Below, piece by piece: positions 21,901 through 34,400 of a stretch of DNA of 64,000 bases. The first letter of the stretch is position 1, and the number at the start of each line of letters is the position of its first letter. Under the pieces are notes generated by a model. It saw only the letters and a list, made by a program, of their open reading frames with translations. It made no database searches and was not told where the DNA came from. Source of the DNA: Cycas panzhihuaensis (taxonomy: Eukaryota > Cycadophyta); NCBI GenBank assembly GCA_023213395.1, contig CM041465.1, positions 147,939,741 to 148,003,740 of the forward strand, written 5' to 3'. The position numbers and the translations under genes were made by a program.

Positions 21901-23330
21901 GTCAAATGTTGAGTCTTAGTTAATTGACTCAGGTGCTTCACTTCATGTTACTCCCCATAGGGAGTGATTTTGTGAATACACAAGTATTGATGGAGGTGAA
22001 GTATTTCTTGGGGATTATTACCCATATAAAATTGTAGTTCGTGGAAGGGTGAAGGTTCGATTTGGGGGTGGGAGAGTTAAAACTATCTCTAATGTGAGTC
22101 ATATTCCTAGTTTAGCTATGAGTCTGTTGTCTGTCAGTAAATTGGGTGATGCAGGAATAGAAGTGATTTTTAATAAAGACAGTTACAGAATGGTATGAGG
22201 AGCATTAGTGTTAGTAAGAGGGGTCTGATTTGGAATGTGATACAAGCTTGATGTGAGCACAGTGTGTGTTGACAGTTCTAATCCAACGGTTACGGAAAGT
22301 AGCAATAATATAGACAAAACCTAAATATACTTATTGGTAAAACTATGCTATGGCATTAGAGATTGGGCCATATTAGAAAAAAGGCCTCCATGATTTATTC
22401 TCCAAAGGTATGGAAAAAGACATCTTTGGAATTAATGGTTTCTTTGATTTTGATTTCTGTGAGCATTATGTATATGGCAAACATAATCAAATCAGTTTTC
22501 CTTTAAGCTCAAAGAGAGCAAAGGGCATTATGCAATTGGTGCATAGTGATGTTTTTAAACCTATTGATGTACCCTCATTGGGTGGGTCCAAATACTTTGT
22601 CTCATTCATACATGATTTCTCAAAAAAGACATGGCTGTATTTTCTTAGGGAGAAATCTGAGGTCTTTCGTAAAGTCAAGGAATTCAAGGCCTTGGTCAAG
22701 AATCAAAGTGATAAGCTGATCAAGGTACTAAGGACTAATAATGAAGGTGAGTTTTTTTCAAAATAGTTTGAGCAGTTCTGTAAGTAGTATGGAATAACAA
22801 GGCAAAAGACAATTCCCTATATGCCACAACAAAATAGAGTTGTTGAAAGGTTGAATAGGACCTTGCTAAAGAGATTGAGGAGTATGCTCAATGCTATTGG
22901 ATTAGAGAAGAAATTCTAGGTTGAGGCTGTGATGACTGCATGTTACTTGATAAACATATCACCAACAATTGCCTTAGTGTACAAAACACTTGAAGAAGTG
23001 TGGTTTGCTAAGAAACTGTCTCTTGGTCATCATAGAGGTTTTGGTTATGAAGCTTTTGTACATGTTCCTAAACAATAGAGGAATAAACTTGATTTCAAAG
23101 CACAAAAGACTATTTTCATTGGCTACGGTGATTGTGTCAAAGGGTACAAGCTTTATAACCTTGAAACATAAAAGATTGTGTACAACCGTAATGTTGTCTT
23201 TAGAAAGGAGTTCAACTCTCTAAAGTAAGATGATGAACCAAAGGAGGAAGACTCTAAGAAGGTACAATTTAAGGTAAGAGATGATGATTTTGCATCAGAA
23301 TATGAGTCATCTAAAGAGGAAGGATTAGTT
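21901..23330 (+). pseudogene. copia-4 protease and integrase
   Basis: The protease site LIDSGASLHVTP (about 21,921-21,956) is intact. The integrase follows: the zinc-binding end is ruined by stops, then 22,410-22,766 is open with LVHSDVF (first catalytic Asp) and FVSFIHDFSKKTWLYF. The second catalytic Asp is replaced: RTNNEGEF instead of RTDNxGEF. The catalytic Glu region (NRVVERLNRT) is read just after 22,830. A C-terminal copia segment at 22,990-23,230 is shifted in frame. Integration activity is lost. Confidence 0.75.
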
Positions 23331-23507
23331 GTAGAGGTAGCACAACCTCAAGAACCTTGCATCTTGAGGAGATCAACGCATGAGAGAAGACAACTTGACA
23401 TGTATATTTCTAAAGACTTTTGTTACTCCTCTTTTGTTTTGTCTGCTACAGATGATAATCCAAGTATTGCTTGAGAGGCTCTAGAGTCAAAAGAGAGCCA
23501 ACTTTAA

Positions 23508-25025
23508 ATGAAGGCCATGAAAGAAGAAATGATGGCCTTGAAAAAAAATAACATATGGGATTTGGTAGATCTGCATGATGGCAGAAAACCTATTTATAAC
23601 AAATGGATTTTCAAGAGACAATTTTGGGCAGATAGTACTATGGAAAAGTACAAGACCCACTTAGTAGCAAAGGGTTATTCCCAGGTCAAGGGAATAGATT
23701 TTGATGAGGTATTTTCTCCTATTGCAAAAGTAACTTCAATTAGATTTTTGTTGGTTGTAGCAGATGCCTATAGCGTTGAGATAGATCAAATGGATGTGGA
23801 GACTACATTTCTTCATGGTAACCTTGAGGAAGAAATTTATATGTTGCATCCTGAAGGTTTTGAAGTTGTAGGAAAGGAAAATATGGTGTGCAGGTTGAAG
23901 AAGTCATTATATGGTTTGAAACAGTTACTGAGGATGTGGTATCAAAATTTTGATTCATATATGTTGATAGATGGCTTTGTGCACAGTAAACCAGATCATT
24001 GTGTTTATTATAAATAAGTTGGTGATCACTTTGTTATTCTAGCTTTATATGTTAATGACATATTTTTAGTTGGTAACAATGAAGAAATGAACCATCTTGT
24101 GAAAGGCCAACTAGCATCCCATTTTGAGATGAATGACCTTGGTGCTACACATTTTATTTTGGACATTGGGATTAAAAGGGATAAGAGAAATAAGAAGATT
24201 TGACTTAGCCAAAGATGATACATTGAGATAATATTGCAACGGTTCATGTTACAGGATAGTAAACTAGTTAATGTTCTTCTTCCTGTTGGTTTAAAATTAT
24301 CAGTTGAACAATGCCCAAAGACTCATCAAGAAGTTGGAGACATGGCATTTGTCCCTTATGCTAATGTTGTTAGTAACTTGATGTATGCAATGGTTTACAC
24401 TCGACTAGACATTACCCATGTAGTGGGAGTAGTTAGTAGGTACATGCCAAACCTAGGCAGGGAGCATTGGGTAGCTGTGAAAAGGATTTTTAGGTATTTA
24501 GGAGGCACACCAAACTATGGAATTTACTAACAAGGAGATACCATGAAGAGTAGGACAGTGAACCTGAGAGGTTTTGTTGATGTTGATTGGCCTGGAAATC
24601 TTAACATCAAAAGATCTACAAGTGGGTATGTTTTTACCTTTTGTGGTAGTACAATCAGCTTGATGAGTAAAAAAACAATAAGTTGTGGCACTTTCTAGCA
24701 CAGAAGTAGAGTATATGGTTTTTACCCATACATGTAAAGAACCAGTTTGATTACAGAGATTATGCACAAATGTTGTCTTTAAATAGGAAGTTATGATAAT
24801 AGATTGTGATAGTCAAAGTGTAATCTACATGGCGAAGAACCTCACTTTTTATGCTCGGTTGAAGCATATTGATGTGCAATTCCATTTTATGAGAGAAATG
24901 GTTCAATATCATAAGATGCACTTGTAAAAAATTGTTACATAAAAGAATGTTATAGACTCATTAACTAAGGTTATTAGCATAGAAAAATTTAAATGGTGTA
25001 GAAAGGCAATGGGTATTTGTGATTT
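23508..25025 (+). pseudogene. copia-4 reverse transcriptase and RNase H
   Basis: An open frame at 23,508-24,017 covers the RT fingers and palm (YNKWIFKRQFW, HLVAKGYSQVKGIDFDEVF, QMDVETTFLHGNL, YGLKQ). After a stop, the catalytic box reads YVND instead of YVDD (about 24,048-24,060), a GAT-to-AAT change that removes a metal ligand. RNase H runs from 24,234 (YAMVYTRLDITHVVGVVSRY) through GFVDVDW to a degenerate end near 25,025. The element cannot replicate by itself. Confidence 0.8.
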
Positions 25026-25071
25026 AGACATTAAATTGTTGTATATGCAGGTTTTTTATAAAGTGTTCAAC

Positions 25072-25082
25072 AAGTGGGAGAT
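25072..25082 (+). other. copia-4 polypurine tract
   Basis: AAGTGGGAGAT lies immediately before the right LTR. The single T inside the purine run is common in copia tracts. Confidence 0.65.
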
Positions 25083-25532
25083 TGTTGGATATGTTGAATA
25101 CTTTACAATTGTTACATATGTATAAGGAGGCTAAAATTTTGGTCTTTCTTTAGCATGGTTTTCCCCTTCAACTCCTTACAGGGGGATTTAAGAGGAGTGA
25201 CAACTCCCTTTGGCATCTCCCCTCCCTCGCAAGCAGGGGTTCAGTGGCAATAATGCCCCAAGCAAATTTTAGGGTTCAAACAGAAAAGAGAATCAGGGTC
25301 ATTCATCGTAAAGACCCTAGATCTAATGTTTTAGATCTTGTACCTTCTTATAACATTCTTTATATAACCTGAATTAGGTAATTCTTTGTGGAGTGTACAG
25401 AGTGGATGAGTTGATGAGGTGAGTTAGGGCTTCATCTCTATAATACTTTTGCTCATATTAATAAAAGGTCTATGCTTTGACCTAAATCTCTTGGTGTTAT
25501 TTATTGTGTGCTTAATTTGTTTATGTTATTTG
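25083..25532 (+). repeat. copia-4 3' LTR, first part
   Basis: It begins TGTTGGATATG and follows the 5' LTR up to TTATTTG at 25,532, where copia-5 is inserted. The final ATTTG (25,528-25,532) is one half of the copia-5 target duplication. Confidence 0.85.
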
Positions 25533-25888
25533 TGTTCAAGAATATGAAATCATACACAAATGTTCCCATCCGCAGAATCTTTAACCATATATATCAAGCA
25601 AACAAATATACACACAGAAAACATATGCATAACACATATGATTTACGTAGAAAAACCCTTTCAGAAAAAATCCCACCACAAAAGGATCCTTTATGGATCA
25701 CATTGATTATTTCATAATTACTTTGATACATTGAATACATAAGGCCTCAAGGCTTTTATACTTTTCTAAGAAGTGTCACCTGATTAGGGTTGTGACCCTC
25801 TGAATAAGTCACACATTTTCGCTTAATCACCTTAGTTAAACACATTAACATTAACTTAGTGGCTTAACAAACAACTTCCACATTAACA
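25533..25888 (-). repeat. copia-5 3' LTR
   Basis: It begins TGTTCAAGAA on the plus strand and ends CATTAACA, giving TGTTAATG on the element strand. It matches 31,497-31,853 throughout, including GGATCCTTTATGGAT and AAGGCCTCAAGGCTTTTATAC. Confidence 0.9.
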
Positions 25889-25899
25889 TCCCCCCTTAA
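25889..25899 (-). other. copia-5 polypurine tract
   Basis: TTAAGGGGGGA on the minus strand directly abuts the 3' LTR, including a run of six G. Confidence 0.75.
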
Positions 25900-25904
25900 T
25901 GTGA

Positions 25905-27476
25905 ATGTGGGGAGCCTGCTAATTGTAATAACTATGTTATTATGAAGGTTGAGACTATCCTGCAGCTTCTTTATCCTTGTCGATACATCCTCCTTCAAGG
26001 ATAACATTGGTGATTCCTAGCCTGGTACGCATCTTTGTGAATTGATCTTCAATAAGTGGCTTGGTAAACATGTTCATAAGCTAGAATTCACTCAGACAAT
26101 GGTTGACCTGTAGCTTTCCTAACTTGATATGTTCACAAATATAATGGTGTTGAATCTCGATATGCTTTATGTGCGTATGAAACTCTAGATTCTTCGGTAG
26201 GCGAATGGTACTTTGATTATCAACAAAGATAATCAGATGTCCATTTGAAACTCCAAGAAACTCTGAGAGACCTTGCAACCGTAGAGGTTCTTTCACACCA
26301 ACACCGAGTCCTTGATATTCAACCTATGTAAAAGATAATGCCACTGTTTGCTATTTCTTTGATTGCCATGAAATGAAACCATTACCAATCACCAAATAGG
26401 TATCCAGTAGTGGATTTCCAATCATTAAAGTCTCCTTCCCAATCAGCATCCGTGTAGCCATGCAACCTTATCTCTTCATCTCGATAGTATTCGAGACCAA
26501 GATTGATTGTTCCCCTCAAATACTACTTTAGAATCTGCTTTACTACAACCAAATGAGACTCCTGAAGATTTTACATATAGCAAAACACTAATCTAATAGC
26601 GTATGTGATATTTGGCCTAGTATGAGTCAAATAGATCAGACTCTCTATCAACTAGCAATATTTTGTGCTATCTATAGAGGGTTTGTCCATATCCTTCTAC
26701 AACTTTATGCCTTTTATACATGATATTGTAACTGGTTTGTAATCCAGCATCCTAAATTTCTCCAGCAAGTTCTTCATATACTGCGATTGCAACAACACGA
26801 TCCTGTCATCCATCTGCCTGATTTGAATGTCGAAGAAGTAGTGAAGTCTCCCAAGGTCTGTCATGTCAATTGAAGCTCCCAGGTTAGATTTGACTTTAGC
26901 AATAGCCTTGCTATAGTTACCACCGATGATCAAATCATCCACATACATCACACAAGCAACCATTGAAGTCCCTCTTTTTTTCACATACAGGTTCGGGTCA
27001 AGTTCTGACATCTCGAAACCTTCAGTTTTCAACTTAGCATCCATATTTTCATACCAAGCACGAGGTTCTTGTTTTAGGCCATAGATTGACTTTTTCAAAT
27101 GGCAAATAAGATGCTCTTGGCCATCCTTAACAAATCCCAAAAGTTGCGACATATATATCTCCTCCTTTAGATATCCATTAAGGAATGTAGACTTGACGTT
27201 TATCTGGTGTAACTCCCAATTGTAAGCAGCTGCTAAGGAAGTGAGTAATCAGACTGTTATCATTTTGGAGACTAGTGCAAATGTTTCATCATAGTCAATT
27301 CCTTCTTTTTGCTTGAATCCCTGTACAATATATCTGGCCTTGTACTTGTCCACCTCTTCATTACAGTAGAATTTTGTCTTATAAATGCACTTGTATCGAA
27401 CAAGGTTCTTCATCGAAGGGACTGGAACCAAATCCCATGTATCATTCTTCAACATAGAACTATACTCCTCCTCCAT
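25905..27476 (-). pseudogene. copia-5 reverse transcriptase and RNase H
   Basis: The RT N-terminal part is open at 27,249-27,476 (KARYIVQGFKQKEGIDYDETF) and the palm at 26,697-27,152. The palm keeps YGLKQEPRAWYENM and the catalytic MYVDDL, then LGRLHYFFDIQI. A frame change separates the two parts at the conserved MDVKxAFLNG segment. The RNase H end is open at 26,081-26,296 with FVDNQSTIRLPKN and HIKHIEIQHHYI. This RT palm could be catalytically competent if the frame were whole; as it stands the gene is broken. Confidence 0.8.
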
Positions 27477-27869
27477 CGCAACTCTCTATTGTGGATCTCC
27501 TTTCTCTTCATCAAACGAATCAAGATCACTGAAGTCATTAGTGTCTACCAACAGAGTTTGACTGGCATGCTGACTTCTTGTTTTTCTATAATCAATCAAG
27601 ATATGCATCACCACACTAGAATGTTCGAGAGTCTTCCTTACCCATAAAGGTATTGAAGGACTCATTGCTAGAGATACTTCATCTCACAGCATCTCCTCAC
27701 CATTACTTGTCCCACTTAGACCTGCTTCCTCAGGTGTTCTAGTGATTGGCTCATCGTCCTCTTCGTTGGATGAATCTGGGAATGGGAGAATGCCAGGGGG
27801 GGGGCGTAAAAAGGCTCCTCTGATGATTTGTCAACATGATACATCAATGACTTATCAAATTTTACATCC

Positions 27870-28726
27870 CAACTAACCATAATCTTCTCCCCCTATGGAT
27901 GCCATAATCTGTAGGCTTTATTCTCTGTGCAATACCCCATGAATATGCATTTCAGACTCTTCTGATCTAGCTTCATGTGGGTATCATCTGGGATGTGAGT
28001 GTATACAATACACCCAAAAATTTTTAAATGGCTAATGATAGGCTTTCGACTGGTCCATTTTTCTTCAGGGGTTATGCTACAAATTTCTTAAGTGGATATT
28101 TGATTCAAAATATAAACAACAATTACCACAACTTTTGCCCAAAACTTTGGTGGCAAGTTTTTAGCATGCACCATACACCTCGCCATCTCAATCATTATAC
28201 AATTTTTCTTTTCAGCAACTCCATTTTGTTGTGGGGTATACGTGATCGTAAATTTTTGCTTTATACCATGATTATGACAAAATTGATTGAATGCATGGTT
28301 GTCATATTCCTTGCCATTATCACTTCTTAAAGACTTCATCTTCTTATCACATTCATTTTCCACCATCACTTTCTAGTCATAAAAGCAATCAAACACAATT
28401 GACTTATTCTTGAGAAAGTAGACCCAGGCCTTTCTAGTTTAATCATCCACAAATGCAGGGGTATACCAAGCTCCTGATATCAAAGGGTTAGGGAGTGGTC
28501 CTATTATATCTGAGTGCACAAGGTCTAACTTCTCCTTGGCTCTCTAGGCATTATCCCAAGCAAAAGGGTAGCAGTGATACTTGCCATACATACACCCTTT
28601 GCAAACACTATCTGAGCAGAAAACCAATGGCAATCCTTCCACCATCTTCAACCTCTTCAGTAGTGCAATACTCTTGTAATTAAGATGTCCAAGGCAATTG
28701 TTCCACAGTTTACTTATATCATCCAT
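27870..28726 (-). pseudogene. copia-5 integrase
   Basis: The zinc-binding end is at 28,544-28,726 (LWNNCLGHLNYKSI ... VCKGCMYGK); one His of the HHCC set is Asn. The catalytic core follows with VHSDIIGPL (first Asp), RSDNGKEY (second Asp) and NGVAEKKN (Glu) at 28,088-28,369. All three catalytic residues remain. Frame changes at about 28,370-28,540 and a stop after LNQIST break it. The C-terminal copia part runs to about 27,870. Confidence 0.75.
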
Positions 28727-28739
28727 GCTGGTAACAAAG

Positions 28740-29965
28740 GCATAAGACTTCTTCTGAGATTAAAAATTTTCAAACACCTAGAAGTTGTCCCTGACGTTTC
28801 CAATAGCAATGACAATAAAGTTTTGCTTTGGATCTTTAATTAGGTATTTATCATCATAGAGCTCTACCTTCATGCCTTTTTTGCAGATTTTCCAAGATGA
28901 AAGAAGGTTTAACTTTATCTTGGGTACATATTATACCCTAGTAAACTTACCTCCTACAGTGGATGCTTCGTCGATACCTTCCATCGACAAGATACGAGTA
29001 TCTCCAAGGACAATTTCAACACCCCTCTAATTTTTGTTCATTGTATCAAAGTTGCACTTTTGGTAGGAGATGTGCTTCTGCACTCCAAAGTCAAGCACCC
29101 AATAATCTCTTTGATCTGACTCGAATCATAAGGTCTCTGCTTTGACGCAATGAGCAACAACACTCTTGCCTTTATCATCCTGGTTAACTTTATGCTTGTC
29201 ACGTTGCTTGAACCAACAACTCTTCTCGTGATGACCATCCTTCTTGCAGTAATTGCATTTTTTGTTGAACTTCTTTTTGTCTTGTGAACTTTTTCCTAAC
29301 CTCTCTGTGATCTTCTCCTCCTTAGCGGCCTCCTTTCTCTGAGTTTTCACGGCTATGGCCTAACTTGAGTCAGAACCTCTAAACATTCTGTGATATTCAA
29401 GCTTGGCATCCTTGACTAGAATTAGGTTTTTAAGCCTGTTAAACATTTTTTCTTCCATTACTTCATCTCTACCATAAATGGTCTAGAAAGTAGCGAACGC
29501 AGCCAATAGCTTCAACATGATTATTGCGAATATCAATGTATCATCAACCGAGTTCTACTTTAGTTCTTCTAGCTTGTTCTTCAAGTCTATTATTTTATTA
29601 AGGTAGGAGTTGATGTTGTTCTCATCTTCCACATGCGAATTGAGCAACTCCAACATCATGACAAGACATTTATTTATCTTCTTCTTCTCAAACGTATCAC
29701 ACAATTTTATCCATAATTCATCTGGTTCATTTAGATTATGAACCAAAGCTCTATAATCTAGCACTAGTGATAGTTTCAACAATCCCACAGCCATAAATTT
29801 CTTGTATTCGAAATGAACACACTCTTTATGGTCTAGTGGAATCGCATCCACCTTAACCTTTGCGATACTCCAGAGTTGATTCACCATCAAAATGAGCTTC
29901 ATATTAGCCTTCCACTTGCTAAAATTGTCACTGTTGAAGATAACCTTAGGTATAATGTGCCCCAT
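28740..29965 (-). pseudogene. copia-5 gag and protease
   Basis: Gag starts at the ATG ending at 29,965 (MGHIIPKVIFNSDNFSKWKAN) and is open for 136 codons. After a break, 29,126-29,350 carries an intact zinc knuckle, CNYCKKDGHHEKSC (CX2CX4HX4C). The protease region follows, with WVLDFGVQKH in place of the usual DSGA motif, so its active site is changed. It continues to KLNLLSS near 28,900. Confidence 0.75.
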
Positions 29966-29969
29966 CTTG

Positions 29970-31490
29970 AGAAATGGGCTTCAATACAAGTTAAACAACA
30001 CCAAAACAAATATCTTCAGGATAAAAGTGCACCCCTGTGTCCTCTAGCTCAAGGGCATGCTCTAGAGGGCACCAAACACTGATTATACACACATTGAACG
30101 AGTCACTGATTCTTTTCCCTCACAAATGGCCAATAAACGTCTTTAAATAACCTTTAAAAAATGTCAATGATGACCCTTAAGGTAATTAAAATGGTTCTCC
30201 ACGAATAAAGGATGGATCCATAAGGTAAAAATACACAGTCTTCAAGTCAAAACATGCAAAATTCTCCTCGATCCATGCTCAAAACAAGTCAAGGACACTC
30301 CAAATACTTCACACTATGATAAAATATCATATATCAATGGTATAAAAGGGTCTTTTTATATTTTTTCATTAAGGGAAATATGCCAAAAGGTATATTCCCA
30401 ACAAATGTAATTTTTTAAAAACTCTCGTACTTCTTCACTTAACGCACATGTTAGAATACCTCAATAAACATGTGCTTAAATATAACAAAGGTTCCCAAAG
30501 GTTATATTTATCCAAATATAAACCCTTTGAGATCTTCCATAAAGTGAGATAGGGTGCGACAGCTATGTGATGACCTCCATTGACCTGCGGACTTACACTT
30601 GTCTCTACGGTCTTGCGCCCTTATACATAGATCTGTGGACTTCCTCACAGGCCTGCGCTCCTCTCTATAGCTGGTAACATGACTATACATGGCCCAACTA
30701 ACACCAGTACTTACCAGCCACTATAAAAGGTGCTAAATCATCACAGATAGTACCCAAACAGAGAGAATAGTGCCCAACCAACTTGTAATTTGCCCAGCCA
30801 ATAATTAAGGGTGCCAAAACTGCCTCTACATGGCCCAACTAGCTTTCAAACATGCCCAGGCATGTTAATAAGTACCCAACTAGCCTCTATATGGTTGTTC
30901 TAGGCTCTATTTATGCACACGAGTCTCTAATACTCTCAAAAATACAAAGAAAATTCAATAAATACATCCTTGTACTACTATAAACTTCAATCCAACACTT
31001 AGATAGAAAATCGCCAATACAAGCTTCAATCAGGTCCACAGGTGCTACATGGAGGTTTGGCAACATATAGTACACAAAAATAGCTTTGTTTTATTGATAT
31101 TTTTGATATTTGAATGAGAAGTATAAAGGAGTTACGTGTACAGAGGCTTGGCTATCCTCATAGTCGTCGAATCACCATTAGTATGTATATCACTGGCTTG
31201 AATCACCGTAACAGATCATCAACCAACTTCGAATGACCCCCAATGAGCCAATTCCAACCACAAACATGGCCTTCATGCCTAAATATTAACTCTAATAAAC
31301 CTTTATGCTTAGTTGAATAGTAATTTTCACTGCTTCAACCACCATTGATATGTTGTGTCTGCTTCTGCATGTTACTAGAGATGATGGACCCTCAGGACAA
31401 GTCCTGAGTTTGACAGTGTCACCTGACAATCAACGATCTCACCACTTTGCTCAATGTCAGGTTTCAGTTGTGTAGTACCTTATGATTTTG
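29970..31490 (-). other. copia-5 long 5' leader
   Basis: About 1.5 kb between the primer site and gag. It is locally GC-richer (30,540-30,680), with repeated CCTGCG..CTT-type words, and has a loose series of CCCAACTA/CCCAGCCA words at 30,680-30,900. I see no gene. Confidence 0.5.
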
Positions 31491-31496
31491 ATACTA

Positions 31497-31853
31497 TGTT
31501 TAGGAACATGAAATCATACACAAATGTTCCCATACATAGAATCTTTAACCATACACAACAAGTAAACAAATATACACATAGAAAATAGACGCACAGTACA
31601 CAGGATTTACATGGAAAAACCTTTTCGGGAAAAGACCCGCCATAAAAGGATCCTTTATGGATTACATTGATTATTGCACAATTGCTTTGATACATTGAAT
31701 ACACAAGGCCTCAAGGCTTTTATACTCTTTCAAAAGGTGTCACCCAATTAGGGTTGTAACCCTCCGAATAAGTTGCACATTTTCACTTAATCATCTTAGT
31801 TAAACCATATTAACATTAACATAATGGCTTAGCAAACAACTAACACGTTAACA
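31497..31853 (-). repeat. copia-5 5' LTR
   Basis: The 357-bp partner of 25,533-25,888. It ends at 31,853 and is followed at once by the ATTTG duplication and the rest of the copia-4 LTR. Confidence 0.9.
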
Positions 31854-31858
31854 ATTTG

Positions 31859-31916
31859 TTCTTTGCATGGTTAAAGTTCTATTATTATTGCTTTCATGGT
31901 TGCATTTTGCTCTTCA
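31859..31916 (+). repeat. copia-4 3' LTR, last part
   Basis: It resumes the copia-4 LTR (TTCTTTGCATGGTTAAAG...) directly after the ATTTG duplication and ends ...CTCTTCA at 31,916. TGTGA follows, matching TGTGG left of the 5' LTR. This proves the nesting order. Confidence 0.85.
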
Positions 31917-32283
31917 TGTGATAGTTTGTTGGTCAAGCAAAACAATAGGCAAAGAAGACTGAGTTTATCAAAAACCTTCACAACAAATTCACAAGCCTTC
32001 TTAGGCACCATCCTTGTACAAGACAAACATTTTGTTCTTAGAAATGTCAATTCTATGTTCTAAAATAACACCTACATAAGATAGTTGATTATCTCTTGGG
32101 CCAACCATAATGATTCCTAGTGATAAAAAGAAGAGGCCCAATGTCTTACAATAATTATAGTATAATACACAACTTAGGTCACTTATTACAAGTGAGACAA
32201 GGATACAACATTATGATTCCTTTTACTCAACTTTGATCCCCCACCTCAAGATTTGCATGAGAGGCTCTTGATATAAAGAAGAT

Positions 32284-32819
32284 TGTTACGAAATGGGTAA
32301 CTAATAAGGCCAAAAGTGGGCCTTATCATGGGATGACTATGCAATATATTATGTATTATTAAGGCCCCTTTCCTGATGTAAATCTAATGTAAACTTGGTC
32401 TATAATGACTAAAGAGTACGTATATATGTAGGAGACTATATACCTTTGTAGAGGCCATTGGCCATACTTAGCATAGAAGGAGAAGATTTGTATAATCACT
32501 TTAGATTATTTAAAGGAGTTGTAAACTACTTCAGATTATTTAAAGACATCATAAACTACTTAAAGTTATTTGAAAGAGTTTTGACTAAATGTGTGACATG
32601 TGATTGAAAGTTAGCAATAGTTATTACAGTTAGGACAACTCACCAAGATTCAAGGTAATTAGTCAATTAGAGTTAGTTATCGAAATCTTATGTATAAATA
32701 CTACTCTTTCAAATGCATAGAGAGATACATCATGATTTGAGCAAGGAAACAAAGACTTGTTCTAATATAAGTCATGTGTGACCTTGCCCCACGACGAATC
32801 TTTGTGTTCTAAGAACACA
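32284..32819 (+). repeat. possible solo or 3' LTR
   Basis: The stretch starts TGTTACGAAATG after a purine-rich AAAGAAGAT that could be a polypurine tract. It contains TATAAATACT near 32,692 and could end ...GAACACA at 32,819. No partner LTR, target duplication or primer site was found, so this is a weak call. Confidence 0.25.
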
Positions 32820-34012
32820 TTGTAGCTTAAAGGTGCATGCACATGAGATGCTATTTTTTAGGTAGAATTTGGATCTTGTTGAATGATGATTGGTACCTCT
32901 CTATTTTAACCAATGATGTGGTTATATATAGAAAAGAAGATCTCATAAATAATTTTATCACTTAAATAATTTCTTTCTTGCATATAGTTGTGGTAGATTT
33001 TTGAATTTTTCATCACTCATAAGTTTTATGAATTCATGGTTTTACACATCTCTAAGACTCTTGCATCCACTTAGAGAACCAACAATAATTATTTTTATAC
33101 ATTTAGGGACATGATTTTCATTGATTCTCCATTATTCCTCCTTACATATATTATGGCTTTGCCCCTACTTTTATTGTATAACTTAAGTTTTAATAATATT
33201 TTATTTTAATGTCAAGTTGTTGCCCAAAAATTACTATATAGTATTTCTTTAAAATATTTGTTAAATTTTAAGAGGAGCCACTAATTCTCTTTAAAGTCTT
33301 TGAACTTAAAAAAATGAAGCATTTCCATCAAGAAATAAATAGAGAGACTTTCAAATATATCAAAATATGTTGTAGGCTCCATTTATGTTTGCTTGAGTAG
33401 TCACTCCTTAAAGCCCCTATCATTATATTACCTTATTGAAATTTGAAAGGGGCTAAAGAGAGATTAGAATGTGACTTTAACTTATGCAGACATAACATGT
33501 GGTTTTGATGGTTGTGGTTGGAAAATTTTAGATTCGTCTACCAAATTCTTAAATTAAGATAGCATATTCCGATTTTAAGTTAAAAATGATTGAACTAGAA
33601 TGAATTGAATAACCAATCTTGGCAGCATAAATTTTGTTTTCTCCAACAATAATTTGTGTTTTCTACATGACCAACAATCCATCCTAAGCAAATTCAAATT
33701 ACAAAAAATTGAAAAATCAAAGTTGATCTTTAACTTAGCAAATTGTCACAATTTGAATTTAATAAGTAGGATATCAAAGAAGATTTCCACCTTTAAATAT
33801 TTTTTTTAGTCATTTTAATCAATAATCCCATTTCTTTGAAAGGAACATGCCACTTAAAAACATCCCTATGGAAAAATAAAATTTCAAGTAAAATCATAAG
33901 CAATGGGTTCATCTCAGCATTTCGTAACTATGTAGACTTATGAACCCAGACTAATATAAATTTAGATTCCCCTCCTCCCCTCCACCCCCGCCTCTCAAAC
34001 TAACCACAACTG
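32820..34012. other. AT-rich stretch without a recognisable feature
   Basis: About 1.2 kb with many stops on all frames. A pyrimidine-rich run (CCCCTCCTCCCCTCCACCCCCGCC, cut short here; about 33,969-33,995) lies just left of the element-7 LTR. I see nothing else in it. Confidence 0.4.
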
Positions 34013-34400
34013 TGTTAGGTGTAATGTTTAATTATTCGAGAGAAACCCTTCACATAACCTTTCTCTTGATGTAATCATGAAAATGTAAGCCTATAAAGAG
34101 TTGTACAATGCTCACTCCTTCATATGCACTCTTATAGGTCTCCTTAGTGCTACTCAATTGTGATTAGACATTCATAAGGTGTATATTCCTATAATTATGT
34201 TTCATTCATAATACAATTCTTGGAGATGATCATTTCCCACCAATTTTATTATCTTATGTTTTTGATCCATAATTTATTTTTCTTATGTTTATTGTTATAT
34301 TTTATCACTTTATGTATACATATTTCATGGTATATTCATGTCCATTAATGCATATTTCTCACACGGTGTCTGAAATGATTATGATCCATTATTTCTAACA
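34013..34400 (+). repeat. element-7 5' LTR
   Basis: A 388-bp stretch begins TGTTAGGTG and ends TTTCTAACA, directly followed by the initiator-Met primer site TGGTATCAGAGTT. The inverted TGTTAG/CTAACA ends and the adjacent primer site make an LTR call firm even without a partner. CTATAAAGAG near 34,090 could be a TATA box. The body of the element is interrupted after 337 bp by element-6. Confidence 0.75.

Larger units (their letters stand above)
25533..31853 (-). mobile_element. copia-5, Ty1/copia element nested in the copia-4 LTR
   Basis: A minus-strand copia bounded by 356- and 357-bp LTRs (25,533-25,888 and 31,497-31,853) and a perfect 5-bp target duplication, ATTTG at 25,528-25,532 and 31,854-31,858. 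Primer-site-like TAGTATCAAAATC lies inside the 5' LTR, and the polypurine tract TTAAGGGGGGA sits beside the 3' LTR. The copia-4 LTR sequence resumes at once on the far side. LTR identity is about 87% by eye. Zinc knuckle, integrase Asp and Glu and the YVDD box are all kept, unlike the host element, but stops and frame changes break pol. Confidence 0.95.
20477..31916 (+). mobile_element. copia-4, Ty1/copia element, split by copia-5
   Basis: A plus-strand copia with LTRs of about 500 bp. The left is 20,477-20,976. The right runs 25,083-25,532 and resumes after copia-5 at 31,859-31,916. Flanking TGTGG (20,472-20,476) and TGTGA (31,917-31,921) form a near-perfect 5-bp target duplication. The primer site TGATATTAGAGCC (20,979-20,991) and the polypurine tract AAGTGGGAGAT (25,072-25,082) are in place. 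Gag, protease, integrase, RT and RNase H follow in copia order. LTR identity is about 85% by eye, so it is old, and every domain carries inactivating changes. Confidence 0.9.

Noticed and set aside
32284-32819. Strong call of a solo LTR
   Set aside because: The flanking five bases do not match (AAGAT against TTGTA) and no second copy is in the window; kept only as a weak feature.
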